DNA from: Chrysomallon squamiferum
Taxonomy: Eukaryota; Mollusca; Gastropoda; Neomphalida; Peltospiridae
Direction: 5' to 3'
NCBI GenBank assembly: GCA_012295275.1
Contig: CM022676.1
Span: 3,902,258 to 3,947,257 of the forward strand
Length of the DNA stretch: 45,000 bases
Positions 31,990-42,210 of this stretch are shown piece by piece. The position numbers and the translations under genes are program-made. Position 1 is the stretch's first letter; each line of letters starts with the position of its first letter. A model generated the notes under the pieces. That model was not told the DNA's origin. It worked only from the letters and a program-made list of their open reading frames with translations, and did not search any database.

Positions 31990-32022
31990 ACAACATTCCA
32001 GCTGACGTCGTATCGAAACAAA

Positions 32023-33846
32023 ATGGCGACGAAAGGTGACGGGTGCGCCGATACGTGCGGCATTTGTTTGAGCAGATTTAACAATCCGAAGATTCTGCCG
32101 TGCTTTCATACGTACTGCTGTCAGTGTTTACAGCAGCTGCTTTCTCAGTCTGGAGAAAACGAACTTAAATGTCCCGCCTGCCGCCACGTTGTGTCACTGC
32201 CAGAAGGCGGCGTCACGAAACTACAGACGAACTTTTACGTGGAAGCGAAAATTGAGAAGAACAGACGCAGCTGTGAAGAGTCGAACTGCGGCATCTGCGA
32301 ACAGAAAGCAAGTCACGTCTGCCACGAGTGTGACATTCTTTTATGTGATTCGTGCGTGAAGCATCACAAGATCATTCCAGCCACTAAAGCGCATGCGCTA
32401 ATTCTTCTAACCGACGAGCTCGTTATATCGAAAGATGTATTTTGTGACAAACACAAGGAAGAAAAATTACGATTTTATTGCAAGGTCTGTGAAACTGTTA
32501 TTTGTCTTTTCTGTAAACTGACTGCTCACGAGCATCATGCTACCGTTGACATCAGCGATGTTGTCGTGACGGCTCGTCAAAGTTTGACTAAAACGAAGAC
32601 GAAATTGGAATCCTGTCTTCGCACAACTGAGAAAACACTGAAACTGATAAAGGACGATGAAGCTGCGACACAGTCGTTAATCGAAAACACGAAACAAGAA
32701 CTGAACAACGTCGCTGACGATGTTGTGAACACCGTTAACCGCATTAGACGCGAAGGACTTGCAAAGCTGGAAGACATTGCCAGAGAAAACAACATTAAGA
32801 AAGGCAAGGAAGTTGTAGCACGACGTAAACAGTTTCTTAACGGTCAGGTGAGTCACATAGAAAACATGCTGAGTTATGGTCTCGATAGCGACATCATCAC
32901 TGTTGACGTGGACATGAAAAACAGATTAGCTGAAGTAGAAAATGATTCTTTGGAAGTTCCACGTGGTCGTGATCTAACTGGCGACGTTACCCAACCCCTC
33001 GTGCGTATGGAAAGCATTCGACATAAAATCATCAACAGCAGAGATGATGATATCAGCACCGTTGCCAGCTTCGAAGAACATGGAAAAGTAAAAAAACAGT
33101 TTGTTTGTGGTGATGGTAAAGCAAGTTCCATACACTTAATAAAGAACGACAAGAAGTACAATGTTGCTTCTGATCAGAAGGTAGACAGCAAAGAGTTTTC
33201 AGAAAATGTCAGTGTTTCAAAATTAGGCAGTGATTATTCGGCATTGGTGGATACTGTTAAATCTGATGGTGCTATTGCTACAACAGCTGATACTACTAAA
33301 TTTGGTACTTCTACTGCAACCACTGGTACTACTAAGTCAAAGACATGTGAGAAATGTGAGCCTGATAAGATACAAATTCATGCTATAACTAAAACAGCTG
33401 CTACTAGTAAATCAAAGGAACTTAAGAAACATAGGTCTGATAAAATAGAAACTGATACTACTATATTTGATATTGCTACTACAAATGATACTATTAAATC
33501 AAATGAACCTGAGAAATGTGTGTCTGATAAAGTAGAAATTCATGCTACAACTAAAACAGCTGCTACTAGTAAATCAAAGGAATTTAAGAAACATAGGTCT
33601 GATAAAATAGAAACTGATACTACTATATTTGATATTGCTACTACAAATGATACTATTAAATCAAATGAACCTGAGAAATGTGTGTCTGATAAAGTAGAAA
33701 TTCATGCTGCATCTAAAACAAATGCTACTATTAAATCAAAGAAACTTAAGAAATGTAGGATAGATAAAATAGAAATTGTAGACTTTGAGCTACCAGTCTG
33801 GATTTGCGAAGACCAATATGAAAGAAGAGAAAATACAAAAAAATAG
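32023..33846 (+). CDS. Copy C: RING-B-box-B-box-coiled-coil protein with Thr/Lys-rich repeat tail
   Basis: 607 aa from the ATG in ACAAAATGG; no ATG lies further upstream in frame. RING, both B-boxes and coiled coil match copy B, except that one Glu is missing between the RING's last two cysteine pairs (NELKC rather than NEELKC); all zinc ligands remain. After the MLSYGLDSD hinge the protein follows B loosely to a DYSAL motif near residue 405 and then changes to Thr/Lys/Asp-rich repeats (about 411-600) of roughly 27 aa, with SDKIE and SNEPEKCVSDKVEI motifs. A block of 54 codons (162 bp) is tandemly duplicated, beginning near 33391 and 33553, with a partial third from 33715. NHL blades are absent. 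The TAG at 33844-33846 falls in an AAAAAAATAG tract and the same frame is open for 94 more codons beyond it. Confidence 0.88.
   Translation: MATKGDGCADTCGICLSRFNNPKILPCFHTYCCQCLQQLLSQSGENELKCPACRHVVSLPEGGVTKLQTNFYVEAKIEKNRRSCEESNCGICEQKASHVCHECDILLCDSCVKHHKIIPATKAHALILLTDELVISKDVFCDKHKEEKLRFYCKVCETVICLFCKLTAHEHHATVDISDVVVTARQSLTKTKTKLESCLRTTEKTLKLIKDDEAATQSLIENTKQELNNVADDVVNTVNRIRREGLAKLEDIARENNIKKGKEVVARRKQFLNGQVSHIENMLSYGLDSDIITVDVDMKNRLAEVENDSLEVPRGRDLTGDVTQPLVRMESIRHKIINSRDDDISTVASFEEHGKVKKQFVCGDGKASSIHLIKNDKKYNVASDQKVDSKEFSENVSVSKLGSDYSALVDTVKSDGAIATTADTTKFGTSTATTGTTKSKTCEKCEPDKIQIHAITKTAATSKSKELKKHRSDKIETDTTIFDIATTNDTIKSNEPEKCVSDKVEIHATTKTAATSKSKEFKKHRSDKIETDTTIFDIATTNDTIKSNEPEKCVSDKVEIHAASKTNATIKSKKLKKCRIDKIEIVDFELPVWICEDQYERRENTKK
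33391..33714 (+). repeat. Coding tandem duplication in copy C, two units of 162 bp
   Basis: AAAACAGCTGCTACTAGTAA begins one unit at 33391 and again at 33553, and a partial third start is at 33715. The unit keeps frame (54 codons) and is present only once in copy D, so it arose after C and D separated. Few substitutions separate the two units. Confidence 0.85.
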
Positions 33847-34196
33847 AAAGCTAAAAAGAGAAGAAAACAGGTAATATTTGTTAACGATTACAAAGATAAA
33901 ATTCCAGAACCTGTGCTAGAAAGTAGACATTTGAAGTCAACAGTGTGCTTTGAAAGTGAAACAGATAAACCATACACCAACCAACTATCACAAGTCTGTG
34001 CTGAGAGCGTAGATACAAACAAAGACTGTATAGCCTTCCAATCATCACGACAAGTCTGCTCTCTGAGCAATGAAAACAAACCTGAGAGAACTGATACTGA
34101 CAATGATGAAAAAGGAAAATCCTCATACTGACATCAATTCAAGATAAATGTGTAACAGGTAATGATAAAAACTGTGTTCGTATTGAAATGCATTAA
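33847..34196 (+). pseudogene. Copy C 3' coding relic beyond the TAG
   Basis: Same frame as copy C, open from 33847 to the TGA ending 34131, including VLESRHLKSTVC, DKPYTNQLSQVC and PERTDTDNDEKG. It then continues in a shifted frame as a match to the B segment that precedes the NHL remnant (KNCVRIE), ending EMH and TAA at 34194-34196. C, D and E all carry one more A than A and B in the GATGAAAAAGG-type tract that causes this shift. Its likely origin is the ancestral gene's coding region, now 3' UTR unless the TAG is read through. Confidence 0.6.
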
Positions 34197-35228
34197 AAGA
34201 GACTAACATAAACTGTTACCATAGGAACGCCCTACCACAGTTTGTACCGCTCTTTAGTCGTTATGACGTCAAATCCATTCATGACGTCTAATACCAGGCG
34301 TGGACACATCATTCGCTGCATTCTATTTATATATATATATATATAGATAGATAGATAGATAGATAGATATAGATATATAGTAACTGCATGAAGAATATTA
34401 TGAATATTTTGACGTCGTTTCAGGTTCTTGGAATTATAGAAATCTATAACGCCTTCAGAAGATAAATCTGAAAACATGTAATTCAATTATCTGGAATACA
34501 GATTTCGATAAAAATGGATTCGTTTCGTTCACAGTTATTTTAACTGCTGCGACGTGTGTGATATTGATGACGATGATGATGATGAGCCGTAGGAGCAGGT
34601 GACGTCGTGTATAATTGTGAAGATGTTCTTACAATTGTAATATCAATATAGTTATTATGAAATAGTGGATTTTGTTTCTATACTCTTTGTTATAATTATT
34701 ATTATTATTGCTGTTACTGTTGTTGTTTAACTGGAAACCATTATGATTTAGAAAACGTAGTTTAAATCCCGCTGAATTCTATTTTAGATCTACTGTAATA
34801 GGTTACTGTTTTGATTAACTGATTCACTGACTGATTGATTGATTGATTAGTTCAATTTTACTTGAGCTATTTATTTATGAAATAGAAGGAAGAGTATTAC
34901 AGATTAGTAACCAGAAGGAATAAGTATAAAATTAAACGTAATTTTAGTTTCGTGAATGTTAGGTTAAAGCTATAAGCTAAACAATTGCAGATTATGATCT
35001 ATGGAGAGATCGGGGTAAAACAATATTTATTATTTTATTCACTTTTACGATTTCTGAAATCTTGTCTGCTCCTTTAGATAATGTACAACCTCTCCTCGCT
35101 TCAAAATATGACTCATAATTTTACAGTTTAGTTCAAGCCTTCAGGAATCTTTTCTTTTCTTCTTTTTTTTTCTTTTTTTCTTCTTCGTATTATTATTCGG
35201 TTTGGTTTCTTGCACTGCAGAATATAAA

Positions 35229-35294
<66 letters not shown>

Positions 35295-35692
35295 AATAAA
35301 TAAATAAATACTAAATAAACAATTAAATGTAAGATAAAATAAACATTTTGCGATCATTACCGCTGCCTATACTCAAACAACATTTAATTATCATTATATA
35401 ATGCAGCTCGAATTAACTTGGTTTTCAACAAAACTGACCTTGTTATTTCCTTCACGTTTACCTAACATTTACTGATAAAATAAGAATGATTGATGCTAAT
35501 AGGCGGACTTTGAACTGAATGTTGATAAAGAAAAAATTAAAATTTAGCTGATATCACTTATTAAAACGTTGACATTTTTGTTCTCATAAAAGTGATATTT
35601 GTTTGTTCGTCGTTTGCAATTTTGACTGCAATGGTATTTAGAAAACAGACGTAACACATTGTAAAATGGAAGTTTGCACAAACCGATAACGT

Positions 35693-35752
<60 letters not shown>

Positions 35753-36421
35753 TAATAATAATAATAATAAAATCGAAAAATGCAGGAAATTATAGCAAAT
35801 ATATATATATGTAAATATTTACTTTTTTTGCCGTGTTTGTTTCTTGGTGATGGGAACCTGTTTTTACCACTTTGTGAAGTCTACTACCATTTTATAATTA
35901 ACATGGTGAAAGATTAGTGTTTGGTTTGTTCATTTAGATTCTCTGCAGTAATTTTGTAATCGTATTTATTCACTTAATATTTGTATATATAAATATTATG
36001 TTTTATTAATAATTATTATCGTATTGTTATTTCAATTAAACAGACATTTGCTGTTCTTGTCTTTACTTTATAGTTGTTTCGAAACGCACATTCAATCACT
36101 TATATACATACATACATACATACATACATATATCCATACATCCATACATACATCCATACATACATACATAGATACGCATACGCATGTGCACTGAAAACAG
36201 TGTTTGAATGTTAACATTAAACGTAAAGATGTCCGCACAAACATTCATATGTCACACAAACATTCATGCAAATAACATAATAATAACTATACACATTACA
36301 TATACAATAAAATCAATGTATCAGTCTGTCAGTAAAAGCCTTTACACAAACAGAATTGCTCTCATTCAGAATTTTTGAACGGGACATTTTGGATTTAGTT
36401 TCCTAGCACAAACTGCTTATA

Positions 36422-36438
36422 GGTGAAAATATTTCACC
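36422..36438. promoter_or_regulatory. Inverted repeat GGTGAAA-ATA-TTTCACC upstream of copy D
   Basis: Same element and spacing as upstream of A and C. Confidence 0.4.
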
Positions 36439-36688
36439 TGGTAGTTTCAGTATAAGCATGCCCTAACTATCATTTATAAACAATTATTTTTTTTTTTTAA
36501 AATAAGAATAACAAAAATGTCTAGACTCCAAAACCAGTTCCATTGTACCTGTGCGTGACTAATTTACTAGACCTTTTATAAACTATTTTCACTTATCAGT
36601 AACATATCATATCGTAGAAATAATAAATTACATCCAGTTTATACCTGAACAAACAGGTCATCTTGGCAAATATATTTAGTGATGCAAT

Positions 36689-36699
36689 GGGGAATCCCC
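36689..36699. promoter_or_regulatory. Perfect kappaB palindrome GGGGAATCCCC, copy D
   Basis: 33 bp before the ATG at 36732 and 12 bp before a perfect CRE. Confidence 0.5.
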
Positions 36700-36711
36700 A
36701 CAACATTCCAG

Positions 36712-36719
36712 TGACGTCA
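36712..36719. promoter_or_regulatory. CRE/ATF octamer TGACGTCA, copy D
   Basis: Perfect palindrome 12 bp before the ATG, equivalent to the site at 22394. A one-base difference just upstream shortens the gap to the kappaB site by one. Confidence 0.4.
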
Positions 36720-36731
36720 TATCGAAACAAA

Positions 36732-38426
36732 ATGGCGACGAAAGGTGACGGGTGCGCCGATACGTGCGCCATGTGTTTGGGCAGATTTAACAATCCGAAG
36801 ATTCTGCCGTGCTTTCATACGTACTGCTGTCAGTGTTTACAGCAGCTGGTTTCTCAGTCTGGAGAAAACGAAGAACTTAAATGCCCCGCCTGCCGCCACG
36901 TTGTGTCACTGCCAGAAGGCGGCGTCACGAAACTACAGACGAACTTTTACGTGGAAGCGAAAATTGAGAAGAACGGACGCAGCTGTGAAGAGTCGAACTG
37001 CGGCATGTGCGAACAGAAAGCAAGTCACGTCTGCCACGAGTGTGACCTTCTTTTATGTGATTCGTGCGTGAAGTATCACAAGATCATTCCAGCCACTAAA
37101 GCGCATTCGCTAATTCTCCTAACCGACGAGCTCGTTATATCGAAAGATGTATTTTGTGACAAACACAAGGAAGAAAAATTACGATTGTATTGCAAGGTCT
37201 GTGAAACTGTTATTTGTCTCTTCTGTAAACTGACTGCTCACGAGCATCATCCTACCGTTGACATCAGCGATGTTGTCGTGACAGCTCGTCAAAGTTTGAC
37301 TAAAACGAAGACGAAATTGGAATCCTGTCTTCTCACAACTGAGGAAACACTGAAATTGATAAAGGACGATGAAGCTGCGACACAGTCGTTAATCGAAAAC
37401 ACGAAACAAGAACTGAACAACGTCGCTGACGATGTTGTGAACACCGTTAACCGCATTAGACGCGAAGGACTTGCAAAGCTGGAAGACATTGCCAGAGAAA
37501 ACAACGTTAAGAAAGTCAAGGAAGTTGTAGCACGACATAAACAGTTTCTTAACGGTCAGGTGAGTCACATAGAAAACATGCTGAGTTATGGTCTCGACAG
37601 CGACATCATCACTGTTGATGTGGACATGAAAAACAGATTAGCTGAAGTAGAAAATAATTCTTTGGAAGTTCCACGTGGTCGTGATCTAACTGGCGACATT
37701 ACCCAACCCCTCATGCGTATGGAAAGGATTCGACATAAAATCATCAACAGCAGAGATGATGATATCAGCACTGTTGCCAGCTTCGAAGAACATAGAAGAG
37801 TAAAAGAAACGTTTGTTTGTGGTGATGGTAAAGCAAGTTCCATACACTTAATAAAGAGAAACAAGAAGTACAGTGTTGCTTCTGATCAGAACATAGACAG
37901 CAAAGAGTTTTCAGGAAATGTCAGTATTTCAAAATTAGGCAGTGATTATTCGGCATTGATGGATACTGTTAAATCTGATCGTGCTATTGTTACAACAGCT
38001 GATACTACTAAATTTGGAACTTCTACTGCAACCACTGGTACTACTAAGTCAAAGACATGTGAGAAATGTGAGCCTGATAAGATACAAATTCATGCTACAA
38101 CTAAAACAGCTGCTACTAGTAAATCAAAGGAACTTAAGAAACATAGGTCTGATAAAATAGAAACTGATACTACTATATTTGATACTGCTACTACAAAAGA
38201 TACTATTAAATCAAATGAATCTGAGAAATGTGTTTCTGATAAAGTGGAAATTCATGCTGCAACTAAAACACCTGCTACTATTAAATCAATGGAACTTCAG
38301 AAATGTAGGCCTCATAAAATAGAAATTGCAGAGTTTGAGCTACCAGTCTGGACTTGCGATGAAAAATATGAAAGAAGAGAAAAGAAAAGAAAAAATATAA
38401 AGCTGAAAAGAAAAGAAAACAGTTAG
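36732..38426 (+). CDS. Copy D: RING-B-box-B-box-coiled-coil protein with short Thr/Lys-rich tail
   Basis: 564 aa from ACAAAATGG; the frame upstream has no ATG. RING (CAMC in place of CGIC), B-box1 (CGMC; the first His of KHHK is Tyr, which leaves H116 as the likely ligand), B-box2 and coiled coil are otherwise as in B and C. The tail from about residue 412 carries the Thr/Lys repeats with only one copy of the 54-codon unit, then LPVWTCDEKYERREKKRK and a stop at 38424-38426. Compared with C, the frame is shifted inside an A-rich Lys tract. The tract holds A-AAA-AAT in phase (38390-38396), and the minus-one frame beyond it is open to 38683. C-terminal NHL blades are absent. Confidence 0.88.
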   Translation: MATKGDGCADTCAMCLGRFNNPKILPCFHTYCCQCLQQLVSQSGENEELKCPACRHVVSLPEGGVTKLQTNFYVEAKIEKNGRSCEESNCGMCEQKASHVCHECDLLLCDSCVKYHKIIPATKAHSLILLTDELVISKDVFCDKHKEEKLRLYCKVCETVICLFCKLTAHEHHPTVDISDVVVTARQSLTKTKTKLESCLLTTEETLKLIKDDEAATQSLIENTKQELNNVADDVVNTVNRIRREGLAKLEDIARENNVKKVKEVVARHKQFLNGQVSHIENMLSYGLDSDIITVDVDMKNRLAEVENNSLEVPRGRDLTGDITQPLMRMERIRHKIINSRDDDISTVASFEEHRRVKETFVCGDGKASSIHLIKRNKKYSVASDQNIDSKEFSGNVSISKLGSDYSALMDTVKSDRAIVTTADTTKFGTSTATTGTTKSKTCEKCEPDKIQIHATTKTAATSKSKELKKHRSDKIETDTTIFDTATTKDTIKSNESEKCVSDKVEIHAATKTPATIKSMELQKCRPHKIEIAEFELPVWTCDEKYERREKKRKNIKLKRKENS

Positions 38427-38753
38427 TATTTGTTAACGATTACAAAGATAAAATTTCAGAACCTGTGCTAGAAAGTAGACATTTGAAGTCAACAGTGTGC
38501 TTTGAAACTGAAACAGATAAACCGTACACCAACCAACTATCACAAGTCTATGCTGAGAGCGTAGATACAAACAAAGACTGTATAGCCTTCCAATCATCAC
38601 GACAAGTCTGTTCTCTGAGCTGTGTAAACAAACCTGAGAGAACTGATACTGACAATGATGAAAAAGGAAAATCCTCATGCTGACATCAATTCAAAAGCAG
38701 ATAAATGTGTAACAGAAAATGATAAAAACTGTGTTCGTATTGAAATGCATTAA
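38427..38753 (+). pseudogene. Copy D 3' coding relic
   Basis: Relative to copy D the minus-one frame reads QLVFVNDYKDK, VLESRHLKSTVC, DKPYTNQLSQVY and PERTDTDNDEKG to the TGA at 38681-38683. After a further shift it reads KNCVRIEMH to the TAA at 38751-38753. Strongly similar to the relic after copy C, so both derive from one ancestral 3' coding segment. Confidence 0.6.
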
Positions 38754-39798
38754 AAGAGACTAACATAAACTGTTACCATAGGAACGCCCTACCACAGTTT
38801 GTACCGCTCTTTAGTCGTTATGACGTCAAATCCATTCATGACGTCTAATACCAGGCGTGGACACATCATTCGCTGCATTCTATTTATATATATAGATAGA
38901 TAGATAGATAGGTAGATAGATAGATATAGATATATAGTAACTGCATGAAGAATATTATGAATATTTTGACCTCCTTTCAGGTTCTTGGAATTATAGAAAT
39001 TTATAACGCCTTCAGAAGATAAATCTGAAAACATGTAATTCAATTATCTGGAATACAGATTTCGATAAAAATGGATTCGTTTCGTTCACAGTTATTTTAA
39101 CTGCTGCCACGTGTGTGATATTGATGACGATGATGATGATGAGCTCTAGGAGCAGGTGACGTCGAGTATAATTGTGAAGATGTTCTTACAATTGTAATAT
39201 CAATATAGTTATTATGAAATATTGGATTTTATTTCTATATTCTTTGTTATAATTATTATTATTAGTGCTGTTACTGTTGTTGTTTAACTGGAAACCATTA
39301 TGATTTAGAAAACGTAGTTTAAATCCCGTTGTATTCTATTTTAGATCTACTGTAATAGGTTACTGTTTTGATTAACTGATTCATTGACTGATTGATTGAT
39401 TGATTAGTTCAATTTCACTTCAGCTATTTATTTATGAAATAGAAGGAAGACGTATTACAGATTAGCAACCAGAAGGAATAAGTATAAAATTAAACGTAAT
39501 TTTAGATTCGTGAAAGTTAGGTTAAAGCTAGAAGCTAAACAATTGCAGATTATGATCTATGGAGAGATCGGGGGAAAATAATATTTATTATTTTATTCAC
39601 TTTTACGACTTCTGAAATCTTGTCTGCTCCTTTAGATAATTTACAACCTCTCCTCGCTTCAAAATATGACTCATAGTTTTACAGTTTAGTTCAAGCCTTC
39701 AGGAATCTTTTCTTTTCTTCTTTTTTTTTTTCTTTTTTTTCTTCTTATTATTATTATTCGGTTTGGTTTCTTGCACTGCATAATAATAATAATAATTA

Positions 39799-39835
<37 letters not shown>

Positions 39836-40204
39836 AAATGTAAGATAAAATTAAAATTTTGCGATCATTACCGCTTCCTATACTCAAACAACATTTAATT
39901 ATCATTATATAATGCAGCTCGAATTAACTTCGTTTTCAACAAAACTGACCTTGCTATTTATTTCACATGTTTACCTAACATTTACTGATAAAAATAGAAT
40001 GATTGATGCTAATAGGCGGACTTTGAACTGAATGTTGTAAAGAAAAAATTAAAATTTAGCTGATATCACTTATTAAAACGTTGACATTTTTGTTCTTATA
40101 AAAGTGATATTTGTTTGTTCGTCGTTTGCAATTTTGACTGCAATGGTATTTAGAAAACAGACGTAACACATTGTAAAATGGAAGTTTGCACAAACCGATA
40201 ACGT

Positions 40205-40239
<35 letters not shown>

Positions 40240-41109
40240 TCGAAAAATGCAGGAAATTATAGCAAATACATATATAAATATTTACTTTTTTTGCCGTGTT
40301 TGTTTCTTGGTGATGGGAACCTGTTTTTACCACTTTGTGAACTCTACTACCATTTTATAATTAACATTGTGAAAGATTAGTGTTTGCTTTGTTCATTTAG
40401 ATTCTGTGCAGTAATTTTGTAATCGTATTTATTCACTTAATATTTGTATATATAAATATTATGTTTTATGAATAATTATTATGGTACTATTATTTCAATT
40501 AAACACTGAAATTTGCTGTTCTTCTCTTTATTTTATAGTTGTTTGGAAACGCACATTCAAACACTTATACATACATACATACATACATATATACATGCAT
40601 ACATACATACATACATACAAATATATACGCACACGCATGTGCACTCAAAACAGTGTTTGAATGTTAACATTAAACGTAAAGATGTCTGCACAAACATTCA
40701 TATGTCACACAAACGTTCATGCAAATAAAATAATAATAACTATACACATTATATATACAATAAAATCAAGCTATCAGTCTGTCAGTAAAAAGCCTTTAAA
40801 CAAACAGAATTGTTCTCATTCATTCATTATGGTTTAGTTTGCCTAAACTGCTTAAAGGTTAAAATATTTCCAAATTAGTAAAGAAAATGCCCTAAAAAAT
40901 TTAAACCAATTAAAATAACAATAATAAAAATGAAAACAAAACCAGTTCCACAAAAGACTAAACTTGACCTTTTTATAAAACACTTATGTCATCATATCGT
41001 AGATATAATAAAAATTCAGTTTTACCTAACCAAACAGGTCATCCAAATATATGAATTGATGCAATGGGGAATCCCCACAACATTCCAACTGATATCATAT
41101 CGAAACAAA
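38754..41109. repeat. Spacer 5 (D to E)
   Basis: Same block order as spacer 4, starting with the NHL-gene-like 3' flank (38754-39230, GATA run at 38893-38930). Then follow the AACCATTATGATTTAG block (39293 on), pyrimidine tract (about 39720-39745), AAAT (39798-39832), AAT (40208-40238) and CATA (40570-40620). The proximal 250 bp (40810-41060) are more eroded than in A, C and D, and the GGTGAAA inverted repeat is broken. Confidence 0.8.
41066..41076. promoter_or_regulatory. Perfect kappaB palindrome GGGGAATCCCC, copy E
   Basis: 34 bp before the ATG at 41110. It is retained although much of the surrounding upstream region has eroded; the CRE position is lost (TGATATCA, 41090-41097). Confidence 0.5.
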
Positions 41110-42210
41110 ATGGCGACGAAAGGTGACAGGTGCGCCGATACGTGCGGCATTTGTTTGAGCAGATTTAACAATCCGAAGATTCTGCCGTGCTTTCATACGT
41201 ACTGCTGTCAGTGTTTACAGCAGCTGGTTTCTCAGTCTGGAGAAAACGAAGAACTTAAATGCCCCGCCTGCCGCCACGTGGTGTCACTGCCAGAAGGCGG
41301 CGTCACGAAACTACAGACGAACTTTTACGTGGAAGCGAAAATTGAGAAGAACAGACGCAGCTGTGAAGAGTCGAACTGCGGCATCTGCGAACAGAAAGCA
41401 AGTCACGTCTGCCACGAGTGTGACGTTCTTTTATGTGATTCTTGCGTGAAGCATCACAAGATCATTCCAGCCACTAAAGCGCATGCGCTAATTGTTCTAA
41501 CCGACGAGCTCGTTATATCGAAAGATGTATTTTGTGACAAACACAAGGAAGAAAAATTACGATTTTATTGCAAGGTCTGTGAAACTGTTGTTTGTCTTTT
41601 CTGTAAACTGACTGCTCACGAGCATCATGCTACCGTTGACGTCAGCGATGTTGTCGTGACGGCTCGTCAAAGTTTGACTAAAACGAAGACGAAATTGGAA
41701 TCCTGTCTTCTCAAAACTGAGGAAACAGTGAAACTGATAAAGGACAATGCAGCTGCGACACAGTCGTTAATCGAAAACACGAAACAAGAACTGAACAACG
41801 TCGCTGACGATGTTGTGAAGATTGTTAACCGCATTAGACGCGAAGGACTTGCAAAGCTGGAAGACATTGCCATAGAAAAACAATTTAAGAAAGTCAAGGA
41901 AGTTGTAGATCAACGTAAACAGTTTCTTAACGGTCAGGTGAGTCACATAGAAAACATGCTGAGTTATGGTCTCGATAGCGACATCATCACTGTTGACGTG
42001 GACATGAAACACAGATTAGCTGAAGTGAAAAATGATACCTTGCGAGTCCTATGTGTTGGTGATCTAACTAGTGACATTACCCAACCCCTTGTGCATATGG
42101 AAAGCATTCGACATAATATCAACAATAGCAGAAGATATGATAAAAGCACCGTTTATAGCTTCAAAAAGAAGCACAAGACATTAAAGCTCGTTAAGGAAAG
42201 TTTTATGTAG
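41110..42210 (+). CDS. Copy E: truncated RING-B-box-B-box-coiled-coil protein
   Basis: 366 aa from ACAAAATGG. An in-frame ATG at 40930 lies in eroded promoter-type DNA and is not shared, so I do not use it. RING (CGIC, CFHTYCCQC, CPAC), B-box1 and B-box2 are complete, and the coiled coil and MLSYGLDSD hinge are present. The hinge-following DVDMKHRLAEV and the TQPLVHMESIRH block align with C and D; the frame then runs into a Lys-rich end (SFKKKHKTLKLVKESFM) and stops. Neither the acidic region, the Thr/Lys repeats nor the NHL remnant is in the protein. It could be a functional short TRIM, a dominant-negative form, or the 5' part of a pseudogene. Confidence 0.75.
   Translation: MATKGDRCADTCGICLSRFNNPKILPCFHTYCCQCLQQLVSQSGENEELKCPACRHVVSLPEGGVTKLQTNFYVEAKIEKNRRSCEESNCGICEQKASHVCHECDVLLCDSCVKHHKIIPATKAHALIVLTDELVISKDVFCDKHKEEKLRFYCKVCETVVCLFCKLTAHEHHATVDVSDVVVTARQSLTKTKTKLESCLLKTEETVKLIKDNAAATQSLIENTKQELNNVADDVVKIVNRIRREGLAKLEDIAIEKQFKKVKEVVDQRKQFLNGQVSHIENMLSYGLDSDIITVDVDMKHRLAEVKNDTLRVLCVGDLTSDITQPLVHMESIRHNINNSRRYDKSTVYSFKKKHKTLKLVKESFM

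Larger units (their letters stand above)
29113..32022. repeat. Spacer 3 (B to C)
   Basis: The same block order as spacer 2: untranslated Thr-type minisatellite (29152-29640, about 65 bp longer than after A because it keeps a TTTGTACCTGCTGTGG segment), ATT (29748-29808), TTCAGGAAG block, AACCATTATGAG block (from 30065), pyrimidine tract (about 30470-30515), AAT (30547-30600 and 30977-31080), CATA (31418-31460), and a proximal region shared with A and D. No gene is seen. Confidence 0.82.
34197..36731. repeat. Spacer 4 (C to D)
   Basis: Begins with a block homologous to the 3' flank of the TRIM-NHL gene (CCACAGTTTGTACCGC, TGACGTCAAATCCATT, ATGGATTCGTTTCGTT, GATATTGATGACGATGATG), with a TA/GATA run at 34326-34372. 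It then has the shared AACCATTATGATTTAG block (34735 on), AAT (35228-35287 and 35695-35770), AAAT, CATA (36108-36175) and the proximal promoter-like region. No gene is seen. Confidence 0.82.

Noticed and set aside
33391-33720. Regular repeats considered as a CRISPR-like array
   Set aside because: The units are in-frame coding duplications without spacers, in a eukaryotic genome.
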